DNA from: an uncultured Gallionellaceae bacterium
Lineage (GTDB): Bacteria; Pseudomonadota; Gammaproteobacteria; Burkholderiales; Sulfuricellaceae
DNA: 5,342 nucleotides
Assembly (NCBI GenBank): GCA_937873435.1
Contig: CALMWM010000347.1
Span: 1-5,342, forward strand
Direction of reading: 5' to 3'
Positions 1 to 5,342 of the stretch are shown piece after piece. A program made the translations under genes and the position numbers. The number at the start of each line of letters is the position of its first letter. Within the stretch, counting starts at the first letter, position 1. Under the pieces are notes generated by a model that searched no databases, had not been told where the DNA came from, and was given only the letters and a program-made list of their open reading frames with translations.

Positions 1-458
1 AGGTGGAATGGGTGACGATTTTCTTCTTCGTCGGCTTGTTCGTGGTGGTGGCGGGCGTCGAAAAAGCCGGTGCATTGTCCATCCTGGCCGAGCGTATCGT
101 CGACTGGACCGGCGGGGACTACAAGGTGACGGCAATCGCCATCCTGTGGGTTTCGGCGATTGCCTCGGCGGTGGTGGACAACATCCCCTTCGTCGCCACC
201 ATGATCCCGGTGATCCAGAACATGGGCGTCACCTTCGGCGCGGAAAATCTCGGAACCTTGTGGTGGGCGCTGGCGCTCGGCGCTTGCCTGGGCGGTAACG
301 GCAGCCTGGTCGGCGCCTCCGCCAACCTGGTGGTGGCCGGCTTCGCCGAACGTTCCGGGCAGCCGATCCGCTTCCTGCCTTTCATGTTGCTGGCTTTTCC
401 GCTGATGCTGGCGAGCATCGCGGTGAGCAGCGCTTATCTCTATTTGCGTTACTTATAG
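1..458 (+). CDS. ArsB/NhaD (SLC13-like) family permease, C-terminal part
   Basis: This is the C-terminal 151 or so residues of a polytopic inner-membrane transporter. The frame is open at the left edge, so the true start lies upstream; the GTG at position 3 is probably an internal Val. Counting from that codon, hydrophobic segments lie at about residues 3-25, 42-70, 84-112 and 122-148. Two hallmarks of the ArsB/NhaD/SLC13 ion-transporter superfamily are visible: DNIPFVATMIPVI (59-71), and a Gly/Asn-rich re-entrant-type motif, GACLGGNGSLVGASANLV (93-110). Members carry arsenite, Na+/H+, citrate or other anions, and the substrate cannot be read from this fragment. It ends 168 bp before galU, so it may be transcribed separately. 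A cation or anion transporter beside an osmolyte operon is suggestive but not proof of a link. The family call is firm; the function is open. Confidence 0.82.
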   Translation, partial: VEWVTIFFFVGLFVVVAGVEKAGALSILAERIVDWTGGDYKVTAIAILWVSAIASAVVDNIPFVATMIPVIQNMGVTFGAENLGTLWWALALGACLGGNGSLVGASANLVVAGFAERSGQPIRFLPFMLLAFPLMLASIAVSSAYLYLRYL

Positions 459-626
459 ATGCGTCGAATCGCCGTCTGTGCTCCGGGAAATCGCTGAGGA
501 ATTCGGCTGCAAGGTGAAATGCTACAGGCGACAAGGCCACGGAAAATCTTTAGTTGGCTGTGGTCTAAGATGGAACTGTCGGGGGCTATGTCATACCGAC
601 GCCACATACAAGGAGGTAAATCGCTC
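459..626 (+). other. Gap upstream of galU; no convincing gene or promoter
   Basis: This is the largest gap in the window and the likely leader of the galU operon. I see no factor-independent terminator after the permease (no GC stem followed by a T run). The best promoter-like words are poor: TTGGCT at 554-559 has no -10 at normal spacing, and TAAGAT at 566-571 has no -35. A weak 7-bp inverted repeat pairs 534-540 with 560-566 across a 19-nt loop. One frame stays open through to a TGA at 628-630 overlapping the galU ATG, but it has no ATG and its codon bias fades. I treat the gap as non-coding, with an unseen or non-sigma70 promoter, or read-through from the permease. Confidence 0.5.
611..617 (+). 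promoter_or_regulatory. Ribosome binding site deciding the galU start
   Basis: AGGAGGT is a near-perfect Shine-Dalgarno match ending 9 nt before the ATG at 627. It argues for that ATG over an in-frame ATG at 519, which would add 36 residues unlike any GalU N-terminus. Confidence 0.9.
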
Positions 627-1493
627 ATGAAAAAAATCACCAAAGCCGTATTTCCGGTCGCTGGTTTGGGCAGCCGTTTCCTTCCCGCGACCAAGGCTAG
701 CCCCAAGGAAATGATGCCGGTCGTGGACAAGCCGCTCATCCAGTATGCGGTAGAAGAGGCCGTGGCGGCCGGCATTACCGACATGGTATTCATCACCGGG
801 CGCAACAAGCGCGCCATCGAAGACCATTTCGACACGGCCTACGAGGTCGAGGCGGAGTTGGTCGCGCGCGGCAAGGACGAGCTGTTGCGCGCGGTGCAGG
901 AAGTGATACCGAAGTACGTGAATTGCATCTATATCCGTCAGCATGAGCCGCTCGGGCTGGGCCATGCGGTGTTGTGCGCGCAGCCGGTGGTGCAGGACGA
1001 ACCGTTCGCGGTGATCCTGGCGGATGACTTGATCGACAATGAGCCGCCTGTCGTTGCGCAGATGGTCGAGGTGTTCCGGCGTTACCAATGTTCGGTGCTG
1101 GCGGTGCAGGATGTCCCGCGCAGCCAGACCGGGCAGTACGGCATCGTCAGTTCGACCAGCCTGGAACCCGGCGTGGAGCAGGTGCATGGGATGGTCGAAA
1201 AGCCCAGTCCCGAGGCAGCGCCCTCCACCTTGGCGGTGGTCGGACGCTATATCCTGACACCGCGGATTTTCCATCATCTGGCACAAGTGCAGGCGGGAAC
1301 CGGCGGCGAGATCCAGTTGACGGACGGCATCGCCGCGCTGTTGCAGGAGGAAAAACTGCTGGCCTACCGCTTTAACGGCACCCGCTATGATTGCGGCTCG
1401 AAGCTGGGTTACCTCAAGGCGCAAGTGGCATACGGGCTGAAACACGAGGATTTGCGCGATGATTTCGCCGCCTATCTGGCATCGCTGAAATAG
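627..1493 (+). CDS. galU: UTP-glucose-1-phosphate uridylyltransferase
   Basis: GalU makes UDP-glucose and pyrophosphate from UTP and glucose-1-phosphate in the cytoplasm, supplying glucosyl groups for polysaccharides, trehalose and glucosylglycerate-type solutes. The 288-residue product has the usual family length. The nucleotide-binding signature starts at AGLGSRFLPATKASPKEM (12-29), followed by PVVDKP (31-36). Other family motifs are GLGHAVLCA (110-118), LADDLID (131-137) with the metal-binding acidic residues, MVEKP (189-193), GGEIQLTDGI (226-235) and YDCGSKLGY (254-262). The strong Shine-Dalgarno and the N-terminus KKITKAVFPVAGLG support the ATG at 627. The gene is intact. It is followed after 68 bp by the sugar-phosphoglycerate phosphatase, and a glycosyltransferase lies three genes on, so here GalU probably provides the donor for that transferase. 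That link is inferred from context; GalU also has general roles in envelope synthesis. Confidence 0.96.
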   Translation: MKKITKAVFPVAGLGSRFLPATKASPKEMMPVVDKPLIQYAVEEAVAAGITDMVFITGRNKRAIEDHFDTAYEVEAELVARGKDELLRAVQEVIPKYVNCIYIRQHEPLGLGHAVLCAQPVVQDEPFAVILADDLIDNEPPVVAQMVEVFRRYQCSVLAVQDVPRSQTGQYGIVSSTSLEPGVEQVHGMVEKPSPEAAPSTLAVVGRYILTPRIFHHLAQVQAGTGGEIQLTDGIAALLQEEKLLAYRFNGTRYDCGSKLGYLKAQVAYGLKHEDLRDDFAAYLASLK

Positions 1494-1508
1494 CTGGTTC
1501 ACAGGCGT

Positions 1509-1524
1509 GGCGCAAACTTGTGCC
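1509..1524 (+). other. Short hairpin between galU and the phosphatase gene
   Basis: GGCGCA (1509-1514) and TGTGCC (1519-1524) can pair as a 6-bp stem with one G-U pair around the 4-nt loop AACT. No T run follows (the next bases are GCTTAAC), so it is not a classical terminator. At most it may slow transcription or mark an RNA-processing site. It could equally be chance. Confidence 0.25.
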
Positions 1525-1552
1525 GCTTAACACTGGCGAATCATCAACAAGA

Positions 1553-1557
1553 AAGGA
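1553..1557 (+). promoter_or_regulatory. Ribosome binding site deciding the phosphatase start
   Basis: AAGGA, within AAAGGAA, lies 4 nt before the ATG at 1562, a short but workable spacing. It supports this start over an in-frame GTG at 1520, which would add 14 polar residues before the canonical HAD beta strand. Confidence 0.65.
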
Positions 1558-1561
1558 ACCG

Positions 1562-2377
1562 ATGCAGAGAATCATCGTTTTTAGCGACCTCGACGGAACC
1601 TTGCTGGACCCGCTGAAGTATTCCTTCGAAGAGGCCTTGCCGGCACTGGCACAGCTCCGGGAGCGCGGCATCCCGCTGATTCTGTGTTCCAGCAAGACCC
1701 GCGCGGAGATGACGGTGTATCGCCAGCGCATGGATAACCGCCATCCTTTCATTTCCGAAAACGGCGGGGGGATATTCATTCCGTCAGGCTATTTTGCCGC
1801 GCCGGTCGCAGAGGCGGAAACACTCGACGATAGCCAGCTGGTTACGCTCGGCACCCCCCATGCGGAGATCTGGCGCCACTTCACCGCGTTGCGGGAACGG
1901 CTGGGGGTAAAAGTACGCGGCTTCACCGACATGACGGTCGAGGAAGTCGCCGAGTTGACGGGGCTAGGCCGCGAGGAAGCCGCCTTGGCCAAGCAGCGCG
2001 ATTTCGACGAGCCCTTCGTTTTCGACGGAGTCCCCGATGCGGGCTTCCTGCGGGCAATCGAGGATGCCGGCCTGAACTGGACCCAGGGGCGGATTTTCCA
2101 CATCATGGGTCGGCATGACAAAGGCCGCGCGGTACGCCTGCTGAAGGCGCTCTACGAACAGGATCGGGGTGCGGTCGCGACGATCGGGCTGGGCGACGGC
2201 TACAACGATCTGCCGATGCTCCAGTCCGTCGACCAGGCGGTGCTGGTTCGCCACGAGGACGGCAATTTCGATGCGCGCGTCGACATCGCCGCTCTAATGA
2301 AAACCCAAAGCCCCGGCCCGCTGGGCTGGAATGAAGCGCTGCTGCAACTTTTAGCGCGCGGGGAGAACCAAGCATGA
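1562..2377 (+). CDS. HAD-IIB glucosyl/mannosyl-3-phosphoglycerate phosphatase
   Basis: This HAD phosphatase probably removes the phosphate from glucosyl- or mannosyl-3-phosphoglycerate, the second step in making glucosylglycerate or mannosylglycerate. The 271 residues match the usual size of the MpgP/YedP family. HAD motif I is FSDLDGT (7-13), with nucleophile D9 and general acid/base D11. Motif II is in CSSKTRAE (42-49). MPGP-type features are ENGGGIFIP (66-74), the motif III lysine in RHDKGRAV (184-191, K187) and GWNEA (255-259) near the end. Motif IV is GLGDGYNDLPML (209-220), with metal-binding D212 and D216. All catalytic residues are present. The gene overlaps the glycerate kinase by 4 bp. 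Because the nearby transferase resembles glucosyl-3-phosphoglycerate synthase and galU is next door, I favour the glucosyl substrate (gpgP-like). The family alone does not separate the two sugars, so no symbol is given. Confidence 0.9.
   Translation: MQRIIVFSDLDGTLLDPLKYSFEEALPALAQLRERGIPLILCSSKTRAEMTVYRQRMDNRHPFISENGGGIFIPSGYFAAPVAEAETLDDSQLVTLGTPHAEIWRHFTALRERLGVKVRGFTDMTVEEVAELTGLGREEAALAKQRDFDEPFVFDGVPDAGFLRAIEDAGLNWTQGRIFHIMGRHDKGRAVRLLKALYEQDRGAVATIGLGDGYNDLPMLQSVDQAVLVRHEDGNFDARVDIAALMKTQSPGPLGWNEALLQLLARGENQA
2360..2366 (+). promoter_or_regulatory. Ribosome binding site for the glycerate kinase gene
   Basis: GGGGAGA lies inside the end of the phosphatase gene, 7 nt before the ATG at 2374 and 10 nt before a second in-frame ATG at 2377. 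Either could start translation, with a one-residue difference. Confidence 0.7.
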
Positions 2378-3768
2378 TGACTTTAGCCAATTACCGGGAA
2401 AAACTGACCGGGATTTTCGGCGCTGCCCTGGCGGCGGTAGACCCCTGCCAAGCCGTGCTCAACACGATGAAACTGGACGGGGAGAGCTTGCGTGTGGGCG
2501 GCGCATCCTACCGGCTGGATACCTTCGAACGGATTATCGTGGTCGGAGCGGGAAAGGCCAGCGCGCGCATGGCGCTGGCGATCGAGGAGTTGCTTGGCGC
2601 TCGAATTGCCGCCGGGTTGATCGTGGTGAAAGAAGGGCATACCGCAAAACTGGCCCATATCGAACAAGTCGAGGCTTCCCACCCGATTCCCAACCAGGCC
2701 GGCGAGGAAGGTACGCGGCGCATCCTGGAAACCGTGCAAGGCGCCGACGCGAAAACCCTGGTGATTTGCCTGCTGTCTGGCGGCGCCTCGGCGCTGCTGG
2801 TCGCCCCTGCGGAGGGCCTGATGCTGTGCGACAAACAGGAAACCACCGCGCTATTGCTCAAGGCGGGCGCACCTATCGGCGAACTGAACTCGGTGCGCAA
2901 GCATCTCTCGGCAGTCAAGGGCGGCAGGCTGGCGCAGGCGGCCTACCCAGCGCAGGTGGTGACGCTGATTCTGTCCGACGTAATCGGCGACCGGCTCGAC
3001 GTGATCGCTTCGGGGCCGACCGCACCGGATGGCTCGACCTTCGGCGATGCCTGGGCGGTGATCGCCAAATATGGTTTGCAGGAGAAAATCCCGCAACGCG
3101 TCGCGGATTATCTCCAGCGCGGCATCGCCGGGATGGCGCCGGAAACCTTGAAAGAAGCCGATCCCAGTATGTTGTTGACGCGCAACGTGATCGTCGGCGG
3201 GATCAAGCAGGCTTTGGCGGCGGCGCAAGCGAAGGCCGGGCAAATCGGCTTTGCCGTTAAAATGGTCACTGCCGAACTTCAGGGCGAAGCACGCGATGCC
3301 GCGCGTATACTGGCTAAAACTGCCGTCGAAGCGCAGGCGGGTTTGCGGCCGAATGAACCGCTGTGTCTGCTGTTCGGCGGCGAAACCACGGTGACCGTCA
3401 GGGGGGGCGGGCAAGGCGGCAGGAACCAGGAACTCGCTCTGGCCTTCGCGCGGGAGACCGACGGACGGGAAGGGATATACTTGTTATCCGCCGGCACCGA
3501 CGGTAGCGACGGGCCGAACGATGCGGCAGGGGCAATGGTGGACGGCAGCCTGGCGGAGCGGGCGCGGCAACTCGGCATTGATCCCGTCCAATACCTCGAT
3601 GACAACGATTCCTACGGCTTTTTTCAACGCTTCGATAGCTTATCGGGCGAAAACAGCCATTTCATGCCGGGACCAACCGGAACCAATGTCATGGATGTCC
3701 AGCTTATCTTGCTGGAACCTGCCGGGAATGCAGGAAATAATGAAAATCTGGAGGGCCAGGCAGAATGA
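2374..3768 (+). CDS. Glycerate 2-kinase, GckA/TtuD type (DUF4147 + MOFRL)
   Basis: This is a class II glycerate kinase, a family that phosphorylates D-glycerate with ATP, usually to 2-phosphoglycerate, which enters lower glycolysis. The 464 residues fit the two-domain family. The N-terminal DUF4147 domain carries VGAGKA (57-62, with the conserved Lys K61), SHPIPN (102-107), LLSGGASAL (133-141), LNSVRKHLSAVKGGRLA (171-187), LSDVIGD (200-206) and ASGPT (212-216). The C-terminal MOFRL domain has GGETTV (335-340), GGGQGGRNQELAL (344-356), SAGTDGSDGPNDAAGA (372-387) and GPTGTNVMD (433-441). It overlaps the genes on both sides by ATGA, so translation is probably coupled. Between a sugar-phosphoglycerate phosphatase and its likely synthase, its role is probably to recover glycerate freed when the solute is degraded. 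A hydroxypyruvate/glyoxylate role is the alternative, but no reductase gene is in view. The gene is intact. Confidence 0.94.
   Translation: MMTLANYREKLTGIFGAALAAVDPCQAVLNTMKLDGESLRVGGASYRLDTFERIIVVGAGKASARMALAIEELLGARIAAGLIVVKEGHTAKLAHIEQVEASHPIPNQAGEEGTRRILETVQGADAKTLVICLLSGGASALLVAPAEGLMLCDKQETTALLLKAGAPIGELNSVRKHLSAVKGGRLAQAAYPAQVVTLILSDVIGDRLDVIASGPTAPDGSTFGDAWAVIAKYGLQEKIPQRVADYLQRGIAGMAPETLKEADPSMLLTRNVIVGGIKQALAAAQAKAGQIGFAVKMVTAELQGEARDAARILAKTAVEAQAGLRPNEPLCLLFGGETTVTVRGGGQGGRNQELALAFARETDGREGIYLLSAGTDGSDGPNDAAGAMVDGSLAERARQLGIDPVQYLDDNDSYGFFQRFDSLSGENSHFMPGPTGTNVMDVQLILLEPAGNAGNNENLEGQAE
3750..3755 (+). promoter_or_regulatory. Ribosome binding site for the glycosyltransferase gene
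   Basis: GGAGGG lies inside the end of the glycerate kinase gene, 9 nt before the ATG at 3765 and 12 nt before the in-frame ATG at 3768. The better spacing favours 3765. Confidence 0.7.
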
Positions 3769-5027
3769 TGAATAGCATTTCCCTGCGAGCCGATGTGCAC
3801 GAACAGATAGCGAAAATTGCCCACGCCGATATCGTCGTGGGTATCCCCAGCTACAATAATGCGCGCACCATCGGCCATGTGGTGCGGGCGGTGCAGGCCG
3901 GCCTCGCCAAGTATTTTCCCACCTATCGGGCCGTGATTGTCAATTCCGACGGCGGTTCCAGCGACAATACCATGGAGGTGGTACAAAAAACCTCGGTCGA
4001 GGATTTCAGCGCCATCCTCCTGCATCACCGCATCGAACCGATTTCCAAGATCGCTTTCCCCTATTCTGGCATCCCCGGCAAGGGCAGCGCCTTCCGCACG
4101 ATTTTCGAGATCGCCCAGGAACTCGAAGCGAAGGCTTGCGTGGTGGTCGATTCGGATCTGAGGAGCATCACTCCCGAGTGGATCGAGCTGCTGGTGAAGC
4201 CGGTGCTGGACGGCGGATTCGACTATGTGGCCCCGCTCTACCACCGCCACAAGTTCGACGGGACGATCACCAACAGCATCGTCTACCCGCTCACCCGCAC
4301 GCTTTACGGCAAGCGGGTGCGCCAGCCGATAGGCGGCGACTTCGGTTTCTCCGGCAAGCTGGCCAAGTTCTACCTGACCAAGGACGTGTGGCAAACCGAT
4401 GTGGCGCGTTTCGGGATCGATATCTGGATGACCACGACGGCGATTGCGAACGGATTCAAGGTGACGCAATCCTTCCTCGGCGCAAAGATACACGATGCCA
4501 AGGATCCCGGCTCCGACCTGAGCAGTATGCTTTACCAGGTGGTCAGCGCCCTCTTCGACCTGATGGAGAGCTACGCTGAGGTCTGGATGCCGATCCGCGA
4601 TTCCGAGCCGGTGCCGGCCTTCGGCTTCGAATATACGGTCGGACTCGAACAAGTCAACGTCAATACCGCCAGGATGTTGACCCTGTTTCGCGAAGGTCTG
4701 AGCAATTTGCGGGAGATATGGCTGGAGATCCTCGGTGCCGGCGATTTGCGGGAGGTTGAAAGGCTGGGCGAGTTGCCCGATGGGGAGTTCGACTTCCCGC
4801 TGAGTTTGTGGACACGGATTATCTACGATTATGCCCTCGCCTTTCATCGCAAGAAAATGCCGGTCGAACACCTGATCAAGTCGCTGACGCCGCTGTATAT
4901 CGGGAAAACCGCCTCTTTCGTCATGGCCGCGCAAAACCTCGATGCGGCCGGGGCGGAAGCGGAGATCGAAAAACTGTGCATGGAGTTCGAACGCAACAAG
5001 GACTACCTGGTGACCAACTGGAAATAA
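3765..5027 (+). CDS. GT-A glycosyltransferase, glucosyl-3-phosphoglycerate synthase-like
   Basis: Probable cytoplasmic retaining transferase that joins a sugar from a nucleotide donor to 3-phosphoglycerate. Core landmarks in order are GIPSYNNARTIG (26-37), NSDGGSSDNT (60-69), PGKG (104-107), the metal-binding DSD (129-131), PEWI (137-140), QPIGGDFGFS (187-196), FGIDIW (216-221) and a His at 243 in KIHDAKD. The same order appears in mycobacterial GpgS (GT81: PGKG, DSDL, QPLSGE, GVEIG, then a His), recalled from memory, not aligned. The 420 residues exceed mycobacterial GpgS (roughly 320). The extra region, about 250-420, is helical in character and resembles the C-terminal part of Rhodothermus mannosylglycerate synthase (GT78), which uses free glycerate. 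There is no signal peptide or membrane segment. The gene overlaps the glycerate kinase by 4 bp. UDP-glucose is the likely donor given galU. The fold is certain; the substrate is inferred. Confidence 0.82.
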   Translation: MMNSISLRADVHEQIAKIAHADIVVGIPSYNNARTIGHVVRAVQAGLAKYFPTYRAVIVNSDGGSSDNTMEVVQKTSVEDFSAILLHHRIEPISKIAFPYSGIPGKGSAFRTIFEIAQELEAKACVVVDSDLRSITPEWIELLVKPVLDGGFDYVAPLYHRHKFDGTITNSIVYPLTRTLYGKRVRQPIGGDFGFSGKLAKFYLTKDVWQTDVARFGIDIWMTTTAIANGFKVTQSFLGAKIHDAKDPGSDLSSMLYQVVSALFDLMESYAEVWMPIRDSEPVPAFGFEYTVGLEQVNVNTARMLTLFREGLSNLREIWLEILGAGDLREVERLGELPDGEFDFPLSLWTRIIYDYALAFHRKKMPVEHLIKSLTPLYIGKTASFVMAAQNLDAAGAEAEIEKLCMEFERNKDYLVTNWK

Positions 5028-5037
5028 TTACTTTATT

Positions 5038-5043
5038 AGGAGA
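5038..5043 (+). promoter_or_regulatory. Ribosome binding site for the channel gene
   Basis: AGGAGA lies 6 nt before the ATG at 5050, in a 22-bp AT-rich spacer. The short gap without a terminator supports co-transcription with the glycosyltransferase gene. Confidence 0.8.
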
Positions 5044-5049
5044 AAAACC

Positions 5050-5342
5050 ATGGCTGATTTTCTGGACTTGATACTCGAACCCTTGCAAGAGGTTTTCCTG
5101 AAATTCAAGTTTTTCTTACCCAACCTGCTGGCAATGCTCGTGATCATGGCGTCGGGGATTGTTCTGGCCAAGTTCGTTCGCTTCATGCTGGTGAAATCGC
5201 TGAATGCCATCGACTTCGACAATTGGTCCGACCGGATTGGCATGACCACGTTGATGCGCAAGGGCGATATGTGGTCGAAGCCATCCGCCGCGCTTGGCGC
5301 GGTCGTTTTCTGGCTGCTGATTATCGTCACGCTGATGATCGG
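5050..5342 (+). CDS. TM-helix / MscS-like mechanosensitive channel protein, N-terminal part
   Basis: The frame runs open off the right edge, giving about 97 residues. A short amphipathic N-terminus leads to FFLPNLLAMLVIMASGIVLA (21-40), a hydrophobic helix ending in basic residues (KFVRF, 41-45). A polar loop follows with D55, D57, D61 and RIG (62-64), then a second hydrophobic helix begins near 77. The LPNLL...G..LAK..R pattern followed by D...R.G is typical of the conserved TM-helix repeat found in MscS-related channel proteins. The pore helix and beta domain that define MscS would lie beyond the window. Placed last in an apparent compatible-solute operon, it may be a pressure-relief valve for that solute, which is an inference from position. 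It could instead be a TM-helix protein without a full MscS domain. The upstream Shine-Dalgarno fixes the start. Confidence 0.75.
   Translation, partial: MADFLDLILEPLQEVFLKFKFFLPNLLAMLVIMASGIVLAKFVRFMLVKSLNAIDFDNWSDRIGMTTLMRKGDMWSKPSAALGAVVFWLLIIVTLMI

Noticed and set aside
459..497. Twelve-codon frame (ATG at 459) directly after the permease stop
   Set aside because: It is too short, lacks a ribosome site, and its codons show no further support.
519..626. N-terminal extension of galU from the ATG at 519
   Set aside because: The 36 extra residues look unlike any GalU start, while AGGAGGT sits at ideal distance from the ATG at 627.
591..1502. Open frame of about 303 codons on the minus strand opposite galU
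   Set aside because: It is a shadow of a well-supported galU. The composition (many Arg, His, Gln) is typical of antisense translation, and no motif is seen.
1509..1524. Terminator between galU and the phosphatase gene
   Set aside because: The hairpin has only six pairs, one of them G-U, and no following T run, so it is listed only as a weak structure.
1520..1561. GTG start adding 14 residues to the phosphatase
   Set aside because: The ATG at 1562 has a ribosome site and gives the usual 271-residue length starting just before the first HAD strand.
3624..4934. Long open frame (about 436 codons) on the minus strand opposite the glycosyltransferase gene
   Set aside because: The + strand frame has clear family motifs, and the antisense protein is His/Arg/Gln-rich with no recognisable domain. 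Long antisense frames are common opposite GC-rich codons.
1..5342. CRISPR arrays, tRNA or rRNA genes, insertion sequences, integrase or toxin-antitoxin genes
   Set aside because: No repeated spacer pattern, tRNA-like cloverleaf, transposase motif or terminal inverted repeats were seen. The window is almost fully covered by metabolic and membrane genes of uniform composition.

Overview
The window reads as GC-rich, densely coded bacterial chromosome, with every supported gene on the + strand. GC-ending codons dominate, Shine-Dalgarno sites are clear, and several genes overlap at ATGA junctions. Protein character (proteobacterial-type GalU, YedP-like phosphatase, TtuD-like glycerate kinase) suggests a Proteobacterium, perhaps beta or gamma. 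That placement is an inference from protein style, not from a marker gene.

Layout: (1) 1-458, the C-terminal part of an ArsB/NhaD (SLC13-like) membrane permease, cut by the left edge. (2) 459-626, a 168-bp gap with no convincing gene, terminator or promoter. (3) 627-1493, galU, UTP-glucose-1-phosphate uridylyltransferase. (4) 1562-2377, a HAD-IIB phosphatase of the mannosyl/glucosyl-3-phosphoglycerate phosphatase family. (5) 2374-3768, a glycerate 2-kinase of the GckA/TtuD (MOFRL) type. (6) 3765-5027, a GT-A glycosyltransferase resembling glucosyl-3-phosphoglycerate synthase (GT81), with a long C-terminal helical region reminiscent of mannosylglycerate synthase (GT78). (7) 5050 to the right edge, the N-terminus of a TM-helix/MscS-like channel protein.

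Genes 3-7 are close-packed or overlapping and probably form one operon. The most economical reading is a compatible-solute module for glucosylglycerate. GalU makes UDP-glucose. The glycosyltransferase joins glucose to 3-phosphoglycerate. The phosphatase releases glucosylglycerate. The glycerate kinase would return glycerate to central metabolism when the solute is broken down. The membrane channel could vent solute on hypo-osmotic shock. Each enzyme family is known; the combination, and the ambiguity about whether the transferase uses phosphoglycerate or free glycerate, are the points worth attention. The exact sugar (glucose or mannose) cannot be settled from sequence reading alone.
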